DNA of 64,000 bases from Inmirania thermothiophila (GTDB lineage Bacteria; Pseudomonadota; Gammaproteobacteria; DSM-100275). Below the pieces are notes generated by a model, which did not search any database, was not told where the DNA came from, and saw only the letters and a program-made list of their open reading frames with translations. Of the stretch, positions 34,482 through 47,193 are shown one piece after another; position 1 is the stretch's first letter; each line of letters opens with the position of its first letter. The stretch lies in contig NZ_RJVI01000001.1 in the NCBI RefSeq assembly GCF_003751635.1, positions 228,605 through 292,604 on the forward strand, read 5' to 3'. The translations under genes and the position numbers were made by a program.

Positions 34482-36388
34482 GCCTCTCCCCGGCGGCGGT
34501 GGGGTGGAGCGCCGCCGCGGCCCTGGCGGCCGCGGCCGTCCTCGCCGGCACGGTGCCGCCGGCGCTGCCGGCGGGGCTCGCGGCGGTGGCGCTGTGGCGG
34601 GCGGCGGCGACGCGGCGGGGCTGGCCGCTGCCGGGGCGGCGGCTGCGCACGGCGGCGGCGCTGGCGGCGCTGGCGGCGGTGGCGGCGGCGCACGGGACCC
34701 TGCGCGGCCTCGAGGCCGGGAGCGCCCTGCTGGTGGCGGGGGCGGCACTCAAGCTGCTGGAGCTCGAGCGCCGGCGCGACGCCGTGGTGGTGGTGCTGAG
34801 CTGCGCGCTGCTCGCGGCGGTGGCCTTCCTCCACGACCCGGAGCTGCCCCGCCCGCTGGCGGCGCCGGCGGTGCTGTGGCTGCTGCTCGCGGCGCTCGCC
34901 GGGATCCACGATCCGCAGGAGCGCCCGCGCGCCCACCTCGCCCGCGCCGGCGCGCTGCTCCTGCAGGCGCTGCCCCTGGCGCTGGTCGTCTTCCTCTTCT
35001 TTCCCCGCCTGGGCGGCCCGCTCTGGGGCGAGCGGCAGGCGGCGGCGCGCACGGGCCTCGGCGGCGAGCTCGTGCTCGGCCGGGTGGCCGAGCTCGCCCG
35101 CTCCGACGCCGTCGCGCTGCGGGTGCGGCTCGACGGCCCGGTGCCGGCGGCGCGCTACTGGCGCGCGGCGGTGTTCTGGGCCACCGACGGCCGGCGCTGG
35201 TGGGAGGGGCGCCCGCCCGGGTCGGAGCCGGCCCCGCGCGGCGGGCGGCGCCTGGGCCAGACCGTGACCCTGCTCCCCCACGGTCAGCGCTGGCTGCCGG
35301 CCCTCGACCGGCCCCTCGCGGTGCGCGCCGCAACACCCGGGCCGGGCGCCACCTTCGCCCTCCCAGGGCCCCTGGAGCGGGTGCTCACTTACCGCGCGGA
35401 GTCGTTGGTGGGTGGGGAAGGCGCGACGCCCACGGCGGCGCAGCGGGCCTACGCGATGCGCCTGCCGCGGCGGCTCTCGCCGCGGGTGCGCGCCCTGGCC
35501 CAGGCCCTGCGGGCGCGCGGCGGGGACGACCGCGGCACCGTGCAGGCGGCCCTCGACTGGCTGCGCACGGAGGGCTTCGTCTACACCCTGCGCCCGGGCC
35601 CCCTCGGGCCCGATCCGGTGGAGGACTTCCTCTTCCGCACGCGGCGGGGCTTCTGCGAGCACTACGCCGCCGCCTTCGCCCTCCTCATGCGCGCGGCGGG
35701 GATCCCGGCGCGGGTGGTGGTGGGCTATCTCGGCGGCGAGGCCAACCCCCTCAGCGGCGATCTGGTGGTGCGCCAGTCGGACGCCCACGCCTGGGTGGAG
35801 GTGGCCCCCGCGGACGGGGGGTGGATCCGGGTCGACCCCACCGCCGCGGTGGCCCCCCTGCGCCTGGAGCGCGCCATCGACCCGGCGTCGGCGGCGGGGG
35901 CGGTGCGTTTCGTGGCCGCGGCCCCGGCGGGGCTCGCGGCGGCCTGGACGCGGCTGCGCGATGCCGCCGATGCCGCCTGGACCTACTGGGTCCTGGGCTA
36001 CGGCCCCGAGCTGCAGGGGCGCCTCGCCGGCCGCCTCGGCCTCGCCGGCCTCCCCCTGTGGCAGGGGCTGGCGGCGCTGCTCGCCGCCGGTGCCGCCCTC
36101 GCCCTCGCCGCCGCGGCCTGGCTGGTGCTCGCCCGCCGCGGCACCGCGGCGGACCCCGCCCAGGCGCTCTGGGTCCGGTTCTGCGCCCGCGCCGCCGCCG
36201 CGGGCCTGCCCCGCCGGCCCACCGAGGGTCCGCTGGACTACGGCCGGCGCCTGGCGGCGGCGCTGCCGGCGCGGCGGCGGTGCGTGGAGGCGGTGGTGGC
36301 GGCCTACGTCGCCGCCCGCTATGGACCGGGGCCGACGCCGTCGGCGCTCGCCCGCCTCGCGCGGGCGGTGCGCGCCTTCCGCCCCTGA
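34469..36388 (+). CDS. Membrane-bound transglutaminase-like protein (TgpA family)
   Basis: The 639-residue protein has an N-terminal block of about six hydrophobic helices (to about residue 190), a periplasmic transglutaminase-like domain (about 330-460), one more helix (about 530-555) and a DUF4129-like C-terminal region. The papain-like triad is visible as Cys in RRGFCEHYAAAFALLMRAAGIPARVVVGY, His in SDAHAWVEV and Asp in RVDPTAAVAP. The Pseudomonas TgpA homologue is essential for viability there; the substrate is unknown. It is the last gene of the moxR-DUF58-tgpA operon, ending 7 nt from the convergent mnmE stop. Confidence 0.93.
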   Translation: MAALSLSPAAVGWSAAAALAAAAVLAGTVPPALPAGLAAVALWRAAATRRGWPLPGRRLRTAAALAALAAVAAAHGTLRGLEAGSALLVAGAALKLLELERRRDAVVVVLSCALLAAVAFLHDPELPRPLAAPAVLWLLLAALAGIHDPQERPRAHLARAGALLLQALPLALVVFLFFPRLGGPLWGERQAAARTGLGGELVLGRVAELARSDAVALRVRLDGPVPAARYWRAAVFWATDGRRWWEGRPPGSEPAPRGGRRLGQTVTLLPHGQRWLPALDRPLAVRAATPGPGATFALPGPLERVLTYRAESLVGGEGATPTAAQRAYAMRLPRRLSPRVRALAQALRARGGDDRGTVQAALDWLRTEGFVYTLRPGPLGPDPVEDFLFRTRRGFCEHYAAAFALLMRAAGIPARVVVGYLGGEANPLSGDLVVRQSDAHAWVEVAPADGGWIRVDPTAAVAPLRLERAIDPASAAGAVRFVAAAPAGLAAAWTRLRDAADAAWTYWVLGYGPELQGRLAGRLGLAGLPLWQGLAALLAAGAALALAAAAWLVLARRGTAADPAQALWVRFCARAAAAGLPRRPTEGPLDYGRRLAAALPARRRCVEAVVAAYVAARYGPGPTPSALARLARAVRAFRP

Positions 36389-36395
36389 GGCGGCC

Positions 36396-37781
36396 TTACT
36401 TGCCGATGCAGAAGCGGGCGAAGATGCGCCCGAGGAGGGCCTCGGTGTCGACGCCCTCGCCCGTGATCTCGCCGAGGGCCCGCTGCGCCTGGGCGAGCTC
36501 CTCGGCGACGAGGTCGGCGAGACCCTCGCGGTGGCGGTGCGCCGCGGCGGCGAGGGCGGCGCCGGCGCGGTCGAGGGCCTCCAGGTGGCGGCGGCGGGCG
36601 AGGAAGACCCCCTCCGTGCCGCTGCCGCGGCCGGCCACCGCGGCGAGGCGGCGCGCCAGCGCCTCGAGGCCCGCCCCGGTGCGTGCCGAGACCGCCACCG
36701 CGGGCCCCAAGGGGTGCTCCGCGGGCCCCGGCGCGCGCCCCGTGCGGTCGATCTTGTTGCAGACCACGGTGAGGCGCCCCGCCGCGGCCTCGGCCGCCTC
36801 GGCCTCGGCGGCGGCGGGGGCGGCGCCGTCCTCCACCACGAGGAGGACGTGGTCGGCCCCCTCGAGGGCGGCGCGGGCGCGGCGCACCCCCTCGCGCTCC
36901 ACCGGATCGTCGGCCGCGCGCAGGCCGGCGGTGTCGAGCACGGTCAGGGGCACCCCCTCCACCAGGATCTGCTCGCGGAGCACGTCGCGGGTGGTGCCGG
37001 CGATGGGGGTGACGATGGCGGTCTCGCGCCCGGCGAGGGCGTTGAGCAGGCTCGACTTGCCGACGTTGGGCCGCCCCACGATGGCCACCACGAGCCCCTC
37101 GCGCAGGGCCGCCCCCTCGGCGGCGCGCGCGCGGAGCCGCCGCCAGCGGGCCTCCAGCTCGGCGAGGCGGCGCGCGGTCTCGGCCTCCGCGGCGAGCTCC
37201 AGGGGCTCGTCGGCGAAGTCGAGGCCCGCCTCCACCTCCGCGCGCAGGGCGGCGAGGGCCTCGGCGAGGGCGCGCACCTCGGCCGAGAAGGCGCCCTCGA
37301 GGCTGCGCAGGGCGCCGCGGGCGGCCTCGGCGCTGGCGGCGTCGATGAGGTCGGCGACGGCCTCGGCCTGGGCCAGATCCAGCTTGCCGTTGAGGAAGGC
37401 GCGCAGGGTGAACTCGCCCGGGCGGGCGGGGCGCGCGCCGAGGGCGAGGCAGCGGGCGAGCAGCAGGTCCAGCACCACCGGACCGCCGTGCCCGTGCAGC
37501 TCCAGCACGTCCTCGCCGGTGTAGGAGCGCGGCGCCGGGAACCACAGGGCGAGGCCGCGGTCGATGACGGCCCCGTCGGCGTCGCGGAAGGCGGCGAGCC
37601 AGGCCGTGCGCGGCGGCGGCAGCCGCCCGAGCACACCCCGCGCCACCGCCCCCGCCGCCGGGCCCGAGACGCGGACGACACCGATGCCGCCGCGCCCCGG
37701 CGGGGTGGCGACGGCGGCGATGGTCTCGCCCGCGGGCGGGCTCAGCGGCTCGCCTGCTCGATGCGGCGCGTGATCACCCAC
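36396..37781 (-). CDS. mnmE: tRNA modification GTPase MnmE
   Basis: This 450-460 residue partner of MnmG has the folate-binding N-terminal domain (AVATPPGRGGIGVVRVSG), the inserted G domain (G1 GRPNVGKSS, G2 TPIAGTTRD, G3 DTAGLR, G4 NKID) and the catalytic C-terminal FCIGK. There is no ATG or TTG near the family start. GTG 37781 gives 461 residues and overlaps yidC by 40 nt. A CTG at 37745 would give [17 protein letters not shown] and a 4-nt CTGA overlap with the yidC stop, closer to the usual N-terminus. It ends 7 nt from tgpA, tail to tail. Confidence 0.95.
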   Translation of the reverse strand: MGDHAPHRAGEPLSPPAGETIAAVATPPGRGGIGVVRVSGPAAGAVARGVLGRLPPPRTAWLAAFRDADGAVIDRGLALWFPAPRSYTGEDVLELHGHGGPVVLDLLLARCLALGARPARPGEFTLRAFLNGKLDLAQAEAVADLIDAASAEAARGALRSLEGAFSAEVRALAEALAALRAEVEAGLDFADEPLELAAEAETARRLAELEARWRRLRARAAEGAALREGLVVAIVGRPNVGKSSLLNALAGRETAIVTPIAGTTRDVLREQILVEGVPLTVLDTAGLRAADDPVEREGVRRARAALEGADHVLLVVEDGAAPAAAEAEAAEAAAGRLTVVCNKIDRTGRAPGPAEHPLGPAVAVSARTGAGLEALARRLAAVAGRGSGTEGVFLARRRHLEALDRAGAALAAAAHRHREGLADLVAEELAQAQRALGEITGEGVDTEALLGRIFARFCIGK

Positions 37782-39346
37782 TGCTGGGCGATGGAGAGGA
37801 GGTTGTTGACGAGCCAGTAGAGGACGAGGCCCGAGGGGAAGAAGAGGAAGAACACCGTGAACACCACCGGCATCGCCATCATGATCCGGGCCTGGATCGG
37901 GTCCGGCGGCTGCGGGTTGAGCCGCTGCTGCAGGAACATGGTGGCGCCCATGAGGATGGGCAGCACGAAGTAGGGGTCGCGCGCCGAGAGGTCGCGGATC
38001 CAGAGGACGAAGGGGGCGTGGCGCAGCTCCACGCTCTCCAGCAGGACCCAGTAGAGGGCGATGAAGAACGGGATCTGCACCAGGATCGGGAGGCATCCGC
38101 CGAGGGGGTTGATGCGCTCCTTCTTGTAGAGCTCCATCATGGCCTGGTTGAGGCGCTGCTTGTCGTCGCCATAGCGCTCGCGCAGGGCCTGCAGGCGCGG
38201 CGCGAGGCGGCGCATGTTGGCCATGGAGCGGTAGCTCGCCTCCGACAGCTTGTAGAAGGCCGCCTTGAGGAGCACCACCAGGATCACGATCGCCCAGCCC
38301 CAGTTGCCGACGAGGTCGTGGATGTGGCGCAGGAGCCAGAAGATGGGCTTGGCGAGCACCGTCAGCAGGCCGTAGTCCACCGTGAACTCGAGCCCTTCGG
38401 CCACCTCCGGGATGACCTCCTGGAGCTTGGGCCCAACGTAGGCGCGGGCGGCGTAGCGGGCCGCCCCCCCGGGCGGGACCTGAAGATCCGGGGCGGTGAC
38501 GCCGATGAGGTAGCGCGGCCCGTCGCCCACGGCCCGGGTGTAGTAGCGGTGCGGCGTGCCGCCGGGCGGGATCCAGGCGGCGAAGAAGTAGTGCTGGACC
38601 ATGGCCACCCAGCCGTCGGTGAGCTCGGCGGGCTGGGGCTGGGCGCCGCGCGCGATGTCCTCGAAATCGAGCTTCTCGTACTTGGTCTCGGGGCTGTAGT
38701 AGGCGGCGCCGGCGAAGGTGTAGGCGCCGGTGTAGCGCGAGCCCTGCGCCACAGGGACGCGCTGCAGCTGCAGATAGGGCCGCACCGTGCGGGGGGCCGC
38801 GCCGCGGTTGCGCACCTCGAAGGCCAGCTCCACCACGTAGCTGCCGCGGCGGAAGGTGTAGACCTTGTCCACCTCGAGCCCGCCGGGACCCTGCCAGCGC
38901 AGCCGCACCTCGAGCCGGTCCTGGCCGTCGGCGAGCCGGTAGGTGGCGGCCTCGGCGCGGTAGGGAATACGCGGCCGCGGCAGGTCGGCGGCGACGAGGC
39001 CCGCCTGGGCGACGAAGAGCCGCTCCGGGGCGTCGTCGAGGAGCCGGAAGGGGACCTCGGGGCGGTCGAGGCTCACCGGGTAGCGGCGCAGGTCGGCGCG
39101 GCGCAGGTCGCCGCCGAGGGTGTCGATCTCCAGGTCGAGGACGTCGGTGACCACCCGCACCCGCTCGCCGCGGGGCAGGGCGGTCTGCGGCGGCGCGGAA
39201 GGCGCCGGCGGCTCGGCGGCGCGCGGGGCCTCGGCGACCGGCGCCGGGGCCTGCGGGCGCGGGGCGTAGTCGCGCTGCCAGGCCTCCCAGAGCAGGAGGA
39301 CGACGAGGGAGAAGGCGACGAAGAGGAACAGGCGCTGGTTATCCAT
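37742..39346 (-). CDS. yidC: Membrane protein insertase YidC
   Basis: The 534-residue insertase has an N-terminal anchor ([23 protein letters not shown]), a large periplasmic beta-supersandwich domain (about 55-330) and five C-terminal helices. These include [49 protein letters not shown] and [24 protein letters not shown]. It inserts and folds inner-membrane proteins, including Fo subunit c. Length is as in gammaproteobacteria. The start overlaps the yidD end by 8 nt. Confidence 0.97.
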   Translation of the reverse strand: MDNQRLFLFVAFSLVVLLLWEAWQRDYAPRPQAPAPVAEAPRAAEPPAPSAPPQTALPRGERVRVVTDVLDLEIDTLGGDLRRADLRRYPVSLDRPEVPFRLLDDAPERLFVAQAGLVAADLPRPRIPYRAEAATYRLADGQDRLEVRLRWQGPGGLEVDKVYTFRRGSYVVELAFEVRNRGAAPRTVRPYLQLQRVPVAQGSRYTGAYTFAGAAYYSPETKYEKLDFEDIARGAQPQPAELTDGWVAMVQHYFFAAWIPPGGTPHRYYTRAVGDGPRYLIGVTAPDLQVPPGGAARYAARAYVGPKLQEVIPEVAEGLEFTVDYGLLTVLAKPIFWLLRHIHDLVGNWGWAIVILVVLLKAAFYKLSEASYRSMANMRRLAPRLQALRERYGDDKQRLNQAMMELYKKERINPLGGCLPILVQIPFFIALYWVLLESVELRHAPFVLWIRDLSARDPYFVLPILMGATMFLQQRLNPQPPDPIQARIMMAMPVVFTVFFLFFPSGLVLYWLVNNLLSIAQQWVITRRIEQASR

Positions 39347-39599
39347 CGGCGCTCCTGTCGGGGGCCGGGGGCACCGGATCGTAGCCCCCCGGGTGGAAGG
39401 GGTGACAGCGCAGCAGCCGCCTCAGGGCGAGCCAGGCGCCCCGCGCCGGGCCGTGCCGCTCCAGCGCCTCGATGGCGTAGGCCGAGCAGCTCGGCTCGAA
39501 GCGGCAGCGGGGCCCGAGCAGCGGGCTCACGGCGTAGCGGTAGGCGCGAAGGGGCGCCGTCGCGATGCGGGTCAGGCCCTGTCGCACAGACGCTGCCAC
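39339..39599 (-). CDS. yidD: Membrane protein insertion efficiency factor YidD
   Basis: The 86-residue protein has the conserved core [33 protein letters not shown] and the [14 protein letters not shown] tail, with the three family cysteines. It is a membrane-associated accessory of YidC. It overlaps rnpA by 28 nt and yidC by 8 nt. A GTG four codons in (39587) would reduce the rnpA overlap and is an alternative start. Confidence 0.93.
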   Translation of the reverse strand: MAASVRQGLTRIATAPLRAYRYAVSPLLGPRCRFEPSCSAYAIEALERHGPARGAWLALRRLLRCHPFHPGGYDPVPPAPDRSADG

Positions 39600-39973
39600 A
39601 GCTGCTCCAGCTCGCCGAAGAGCTCGCGGTTGCTCCGCTCGGCCGCCCCCGGGCGGGCGATGACGACGCAGTCGAGGCCGCCGAGGCGGTGGCGGTGGAG
39701 GCGGAAGCTCTCGCGCACGATGCGGCGGATGCGGTTGCGCATCACGGCGCGGCGGGCGGCGCGGCGCGAGACCGCGAGGCCGATCCGCGCCTGGGCGGTG
39801 CCGTTGGGAAGGGCGAGGACGGTGAAGGAGCGGGCCGAGGCCCGCCTTCGCGCCGCGGCGAAGACGCGCTCGAACTCGCCCCGGCTGCGCAGGCGCGCCG
39901 CACGCGGGAGACGCCGCCTCGGTGCCGCCCGGGCGTCGCCCTCAGGGGGTGAGCCGCGCACGCCCCTTGGCAC
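39572..39973 (-). CDS. rnpA: Ribonuclease P protein component
   Basis: The protein subunit of RNase P carries the RNA-binding motif [13 protein letters not shown] and the N-terminal [13 protein letters not shown]. No ATG is available. GTG 39973 gives 133 residues and overlaps rpmH by 32 nt. GTG 39961 gives 129 residues and a 20-nt overlap. Either way the reading frame begins inside rpmH, an arrangement seen in some other bacteria. The N-terminal extension ([18 protein letters not shown]) is Arg/Pro-rich. Confidence 0.92.
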   Translation of the reverse strand: MPRGVRGSPPEGDARAAPRRRLPRAARLRSRGEFERVFAAARRRASARSFTVLALPNGTAQARIGLAVSRRAARRAVMRNRIRRIVRESFRLHRHRLGGLDCVVIARPGAAERSNRELFGELEQLWQRLCDRA

Positions 39974-40076
39974 GGCGGGCGGCGAGCACGCGCCGCCCCG
40001 CCCTCGTGCGCATGCGGGCGCGGAAGCCGTGGGTGCGCTTGCGGCGGATGTTGCTGGGCTGGAAGGTTCGCTTCAT
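39942..40076 (-). CDS. rpmH: 50S ribosomal protein L34
   Basis: The 44-residue ribosomal protein reads [18 protein letters not shown], then [20 protein letters not shown], ending RLTP, the standard L34 pattern. It is the first gene of the rpmH-rnpA-yidD-yidC-mnmE operon and lies back to back with dnaA (202 nt between starts), as usual in this class. Confidence 0.97.
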   Translation of the reverse strand: MKRTFQPSNIRRKRTHGFRARMRTRAGRRVLAARRAKGRARLTP

Positions 40077-40278
40077 GGCGTTCCCCGGAATCCCTCTGCC
40101 AATGCCGTGCTCGGAAAAGGGCGGAATGGTAGCGGCGCGCGCGGCGGCGGGTCAACCGCAGCCGCCGGGGCCGGCTGGCCAAGGCGGCGGGCTTTGCCCT
40201 AAGATGGGCGGCCTCGAAGGCGCCCGCCGGAGGCGCCGGCGACCCACCTCAGGACTCGGCGGACGGGGGCCCCGCATC
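40077..40278. other. rpmH-dnaA divergent intergenic region, no DnaA boxes seen
   Basis: The 202-nt spacer holds the rpmH promoter and, on the plus strand, a weak dnaA -10 candidate TAAGAT at 40200-40205. I found no TTATCCACA-like 9-mers in it, in contrast to the dnaA-dnaN spacer. Inverted GC-rich blocks (GGCGCC types near 40221-40245) are probably compositional. Confidence 0.5.
40126..40155 (-). promoter_or_regulatory. Sigma-70-type promoter for rpmH operon
   Basis: On the minus strand TTGACC (40150-40155) and TACCAT (40126-40131) are separated by 18 nt and lie about 50 nt upstream of the rpmH ATG. The -35 is the same TTGACC as at the atp promoter. The -10 matches 4 of 6 consensus bases. Confidence 0.5.
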
Positions 40279-41616
40279 GTGGAGCACCAGGACGGCGTCT
40301 CGCTCTGGAAACGCTGCGCCGCGCGCCTCGAGGGCGAGCTTTCGGCCCAGCAGTTCAACACCTGGATCCGGCCGCTGCAGGCGGTGGGGGACGGCGCGGC
40401 GCTGCGGCTCCTGGCCCCCAACCGCTTCGTCCTCGACCACGTGCGCGAGCACTACCTGGAACAGATCCAGCGCCATCTGCGCGGGCTCGGCGGCGAGGCG
40501 GCCCCCACCGTGCGCCTGGAGGTGGGCTCGGCGGCGGCGCAGCCCCCGCGCGAGGCGCCCGGCGAGGGGCGGGGCCGCGACGGCGCGGGCTGGGCCGAGG
40601 GGACCCTCAACCCGGAGTTCACCTTCGAGACCTTCGTCGAGGGCAAGTCCAACCAGGTGGCGCGAGCGGCGGCGCTGCAGGTGGCGGAGAACCCCGGCAC
40701 CGCCTACAACCCGCTCTTCATCTACGGCGGCACCGGCCTCGGCAAGACGCACCTCATGCACGCGGTGGGCAACGCCCTGCGCGGGCGCCGCCCCGAGGCG
40801 CGGGTCATCTACCTGCACTCCGAGCGCTTCGTCGGGGACATGATCCGCGCCCTGCAGCACAACCGGATCAACGAGTTCAAGCAGTTCTACCGCGGCGCGG
40901 ACGCGCTGCTCATCGACGACATCCAGTTCTTCGCCGGCAAGGAGCGCTCGCAGGAGGAGTTCTTCCACACCTTCAACGCCCTGCTGGAGAACCGCCAGCA
41001 GGTGATCCTCACCTGCGACCGCTACCCGAAGGAGGTGGAGGGCCTGGAGGAGCGGCTCAAGTCGCGCTTCGGCTGGGGCCTGACGGTGGCCATCGAGCCC
41101 CCGGAGCTGGAGACGCGGGTGGCGATCCTCGCCGCCAAGGCCGAGCAGATGGGCATGGAGCTGCCCCACGAGGTGGCCTTCTTCATCGCCAAGCACATCC
41201 GCTCCAACGTCCGCGAGCTGGAGGGGGCGTTGCGGCGGGTGGTGGCCCACGCCCGCTTCACCGGCCGCGGCGTGACCCTGGAGTTCGCCCGCGAGGCCCT
41301 GCGCGACCTGCTCGCGGTGCACGAGCGGCGCATCACCATCGACAACATCCAGCGCACGGTGGCCGACTACTTCAAGATCCGCGTCGCCGACCTCACCTCG
41401 GCCCGCCGCACCCGCTCCATCGCACGGCCGCGCCAGATCGCGATGGCGCTGGCCAAGGAGCTCACCAGCCACAGCCTGCCCGAGATCGGGGCCGCCTTCG
41501 GCGGCCGCGACCACACCACCGTGCTCCACGCCTGCCGCAAGGTGCGCGAGCTGGTGGAGCGCGAGCCGCAGCTCGCCGAGGACTACCGCAACCTGTTGAG
41601 GATCCTCAGCGCATGA
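40279..41616 (+). CDS. dnaA: Chromosomal replication initiator protein DnaA
   Basis: The 445-residue initiator comprises domain I ([25 protein letters not shown]), a short domain II linker and the AAA+ domain III (Walker [17 protein letters not shown], Walker [14 protein letters not shown], sensor region). Domain IV carries the signature [22 protein letters not shown] 40279 is the start, giving [13 protein letters not shown], and matches family length; upstream codons are not DnaA-like. It is the first gene of dnaA-dnaN-recF-gyrB. Confidence 0.97.
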   Translation: MEHQDGVSLWKRCAARLEGELSAQQFNTWIRPLQAVGDGAALRLLAPNRFVLDHVREHYLEQIQRHLRGLGGEAAPTVRLEVGSAAAQPPREAPGEGRGRDGAGWAEGTLNPEFTFETFVEGKSNQVARAAALQVAENPGTAYNPLFIYGGTGLGKTHLMHAVGNALRGRRPEARVIYLHSERFVGDMIRALQHNRINEFKQFYRGADALLIDDIQFFAGKERSQEEFFHTFNALLENRQQVILTCDRYPKEVEGLEERLKSRFGWGLTVAIEPPELETRVAILAAKAEQMGMELPHEVAFFIAKHIRSNVRELEGALRRVVAHARFTGRGVTLEFAREALRDLLAVHERRITIDNIQRTVADYFKIRVADLTSARRTRSIARPRQIAMALAKELTSHSLPEIGAAFGGRDHTTVLHACRKVRELVEREPQLAEDYRNLLRILSA

Positions 41617-41807
41617 TGTGGACAACCGGTGGAGGACGGCGCGCCCCGCGGGCAGTCACAGCCTGTCCACAGGACGGACAACGCCGGCGCACAGCATCGG
41701 GGGCCCGCCCCGAGGCACCGAACTCGTTGATCGAAAAGGAGAACGCGGGGTTGTCCACCGACCTCGCCGGGACCTGAATACAACGAACGCTCTTGGGGGA
41801 AGAAGAA
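41617..41807. other. Candidate replication origin (oriC) in dnaA-dnaN spacer
   Basis: The 191-nt spacer contains three DnaA-box-like 9-mers: TGTGGACAA at 41617-41625, CTGTCCACA at 41663-41671 and TTGTCCACC at 41751-41759. These are one to two mismatches from TTATCCACA or its complement, alternate in orientation, and surround the only moderately AT-rich stretch nearby (about 41722-41745). Strand bias of genes flips in this area, with genes to the left mostly minus and dnaA-gyrB plus. The spacer also carries the dnaN ribosome-binding site. Confidence 0.5.
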
Positions 41808-42911
41808 ATGAAGATCGAGGTGGTGCGCGATACCCTGCTGCGCCCGGCGCAGCGGCTCAGCGCGGTGGTGGAGCGCCGCCAGACCCAGCCCATCCTCGGC
41901 CATCTCCTGTGCCGCGCGGAGGGCGAGCGGCTGACCCTCGTGGGAACGGATCTGGAGCTGGAGATGATGGCCGAGGTGGCGGTGCACACCGAGGTCCCGG
42001 GCGAGGTCACGGTGCCGGCGCGCAAGCTGCACGAGATCTGCCGCAGCCTGCCGGAAGGGGCGGTGATGCGGCTGGAGGCGGCGGACGGGCGCGTGGTGGT
42101 GCGGGCCGGGCGCAGCCGCTTCGTCCTCGTGAGCCTGCCGCCGGAGGAGTTCCCGCGCTTCGAGGCGGGCGCCACGGTCCGCAGCCTCGAGCTCGAGCGG
42201 GCGACGCTGCGCCAGCTCATCGAGCGGACCCAGTTCGCCATGGCGCACCAGGACGTGCGCTACTACCTCAACGGGCTGCTCCTGGAGCTGCGGCCGGGGG
42301 CGGTGCGGGCGGTGGCCACCGACGGGCACCGGCTGGCGCTGGCGGAGCGGCCGGCGGAGACCGGGGTGGAGGAGCAGATGCAGGTCATCGTACCGCGCAA
42401 GGGGGTCACGGAGCTGGCCCGGATCCTCGGCGAGGGCGAGGACGGCACCGTCCGCCTGGGGCTCGGCAGCACCCACCTGGAGCTGGAGGAGCCGGGGCTG
42501 CGGCTGGCCTGCCGGCTCATCGACGGGCGCTTTCCGGACTACGAGCGGGTGCTGCCGGCGGGAGGCGAGCGGCTCCTGGAGGCCGACCGGGAGGCCCTGC
42601 GCGAGGCGCTGCTGCGGGCCTCGATCCTCTCCAGCGAGAAGTTCCGGGGGGTGCGCTTCCGTATGGGCGACGGGGTGCTGCGGATGGAGGCGCAGAACCC
42701 GGAGCAGGAGCAGGCGGAGGAGGAGCTGGAGGTGGCCTACGAGGGGGATCCGCTGGAGATCGGCTTCAACGCCGCCTATATCCTCGACGCCCTCAACGCC
42801 CTGCCGGGCGAGCGGGTGCGCATGCACTTCACCGACGCCAACAGCAGCGCCCTCATCGTGCCCGTGGGGGGCGAGGACAGCCGCTACGTGGTGATGCCGA
42901 TGCGGCTGTAG
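41808..42911 (+). CDS. dnaN: DNA polymerase III beta subunit (sliding clamp)
   Basis: The 367-residue clamp has three repeated clamp domains, beginning MKIEVVRDTLLRPAQRLSAVVERRQTQP, with IDGRFPDYERVLP in domain 2 and the C-terminal YVVMPMRL that forms part of the partner-binding pocket. ATG 41808 is preceded by GGGGGAAGAAGAA and matches the family N-terminus better than the upstream Met at 41793. recF follows after 3 nt. Confidence 0.98.
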   Translation: MKIEVVRDTLLRPAQRLSAVVERRQTQPILGHLLCRAEGERLTLVGTDLELEMMAEVAVHTEVPGEVTVPARKLHEICRSLPEGAVMRLEAADGRVVVRAGRSRFVLVSLPPEEFPRFEAGATVRSLELERATLRQLIERTQFAMAHQDVRYYLNGLLLELRPGAVRAVATDGHRLALAERPAETGVEEQMQVIVPRKGVTELARILGEGEDGTVRLGLGSTHLELEEPGLRLACRLIDGRFPDYERVLPAGGERLLEADREALREALLRASILSSEKFRGVRFRMGDGVLRMEAQNPEQEQAEEELEVAYEGDPLEIGFNAAYILDALNALPGERVRMHFTDANSSALIVPVGGEDSRYVVMPMRL

Positions 42912-42914
42912 CCG

Positions 42915-46419
<3,505 letters not shown>

Positions 46420-46428
46420 GCCTGCGCC

Positions 46429-47193
46429 TCAGCCGCGCCGCCCGGCGGGGAGCGCCTCGACGCGCGCGGCGAGCTCCGGCGGCAGCAGGCGCGCCGACTC
46501 GGTCTCGATCCAGCGCTCGGCGCGGGCGTTGATCTCGGCCGCGGCGAGCCCCCGGGTCTCGATCACCGGGCCGATCACCACCTCGACCGTGCCGGGGCGG
46601 CGCAGGAGCGCGCGCCGCGGCCAGAAGAGCCCCGCGTTGTGGGCCACCGGCACCACGGGGGCGCCGGTGCGCTCGGCGAGGACGGCGCCGCCGATGCCGT
46701 AGCGGCGCCGCGTCCCGGGCGCCACCCGTGTCCCCTCGGGATAGACCACGATCCAGAGCCCCTGGCGCAGCCGCTCGCGGCCGCGGCGGACGATGGCCTC
46801 CACCGCGCGCCGCCCGGCGGAGCGGTCGATGGCCACCGGCCGCAGCAGCGCGAGCGCCCACCCGAAGACCGGGATCCACAGCAGCTCCCGCTTCAGGACC
46901 CAGGTCTGCGGCGGCAGCAGCACCACCAGGGCCAGGGTCTCCCACGCCGACTGGTGCTTGCTGAAGACGATGGCGGGCCCGGGCGGCAGGTGCTCGGCGC
47001 CGCGGACGCGGTAGCGGATGCCGCAGAGGCGCGCCGCGGCGGCGATGTTGATCCGCGCCCAGGAGCGCGCCACCGCGTAGCGCCAGCGATACGGCGCCGG
47101 GGCCAGCAGCACCACCGCGGGCGCCCACAGGAGCACCGTGACCACCATGAAGAGCTGGAAGAGCGCCGAGCGCAGGAGCTGCATCAGCCGCAT
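46429..47193 (-). CDS. 1-acylglycerol-3-phosphate O-acyltransferase (PlsC-like)
   Basis: The 254-residue membrane acyltransferase of the PlsC family has an N-terminal hydrophobic helix (about 8-33), the catalytic motif FSKHQSAWETLAL (H-x4-E in place of H-x4-D, common in one PlsC subgroup), block II IDRSAGRRAVEAI and block III YPEGTRVAPG. It would acylate lysophosphatidic acid in phospholipid synthesis. The start overlaps the gmhB end by 10 nt, and the stop is 9 nt from the convergent gyrB stop. Confidence 0.9.
   Translation of the reverse strand: MRLMQLLRSALFQLFMVVTVLLWAPAVVLLAPAPYRWRYAVARSWARINIAAAARLCGIRYRVRGAEHLPPGPAIVFSKHQSAWETLALVVLLPPQTWVLKRELLWIPVFGWALALLRPVAIDRSAGRRAVEAIVRRGRERLRQGLWIVVYPEGTRVAPGTRRRYGIGGAVLAERTGAPVVPVAHNAGLFWPRRALLRRPGTVEVVIGPVIETRGLAAAEINARAERWIETESARLLPPELAARVEALPAGRRG

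Noticed and set aside
40221-40250. Inverted GC-rich repeat before dnaA as a regulatory hairpin
   Set aside because: Short GGCGCC-type palindromes are expected by chance at this base composition, and there is no supporting context.
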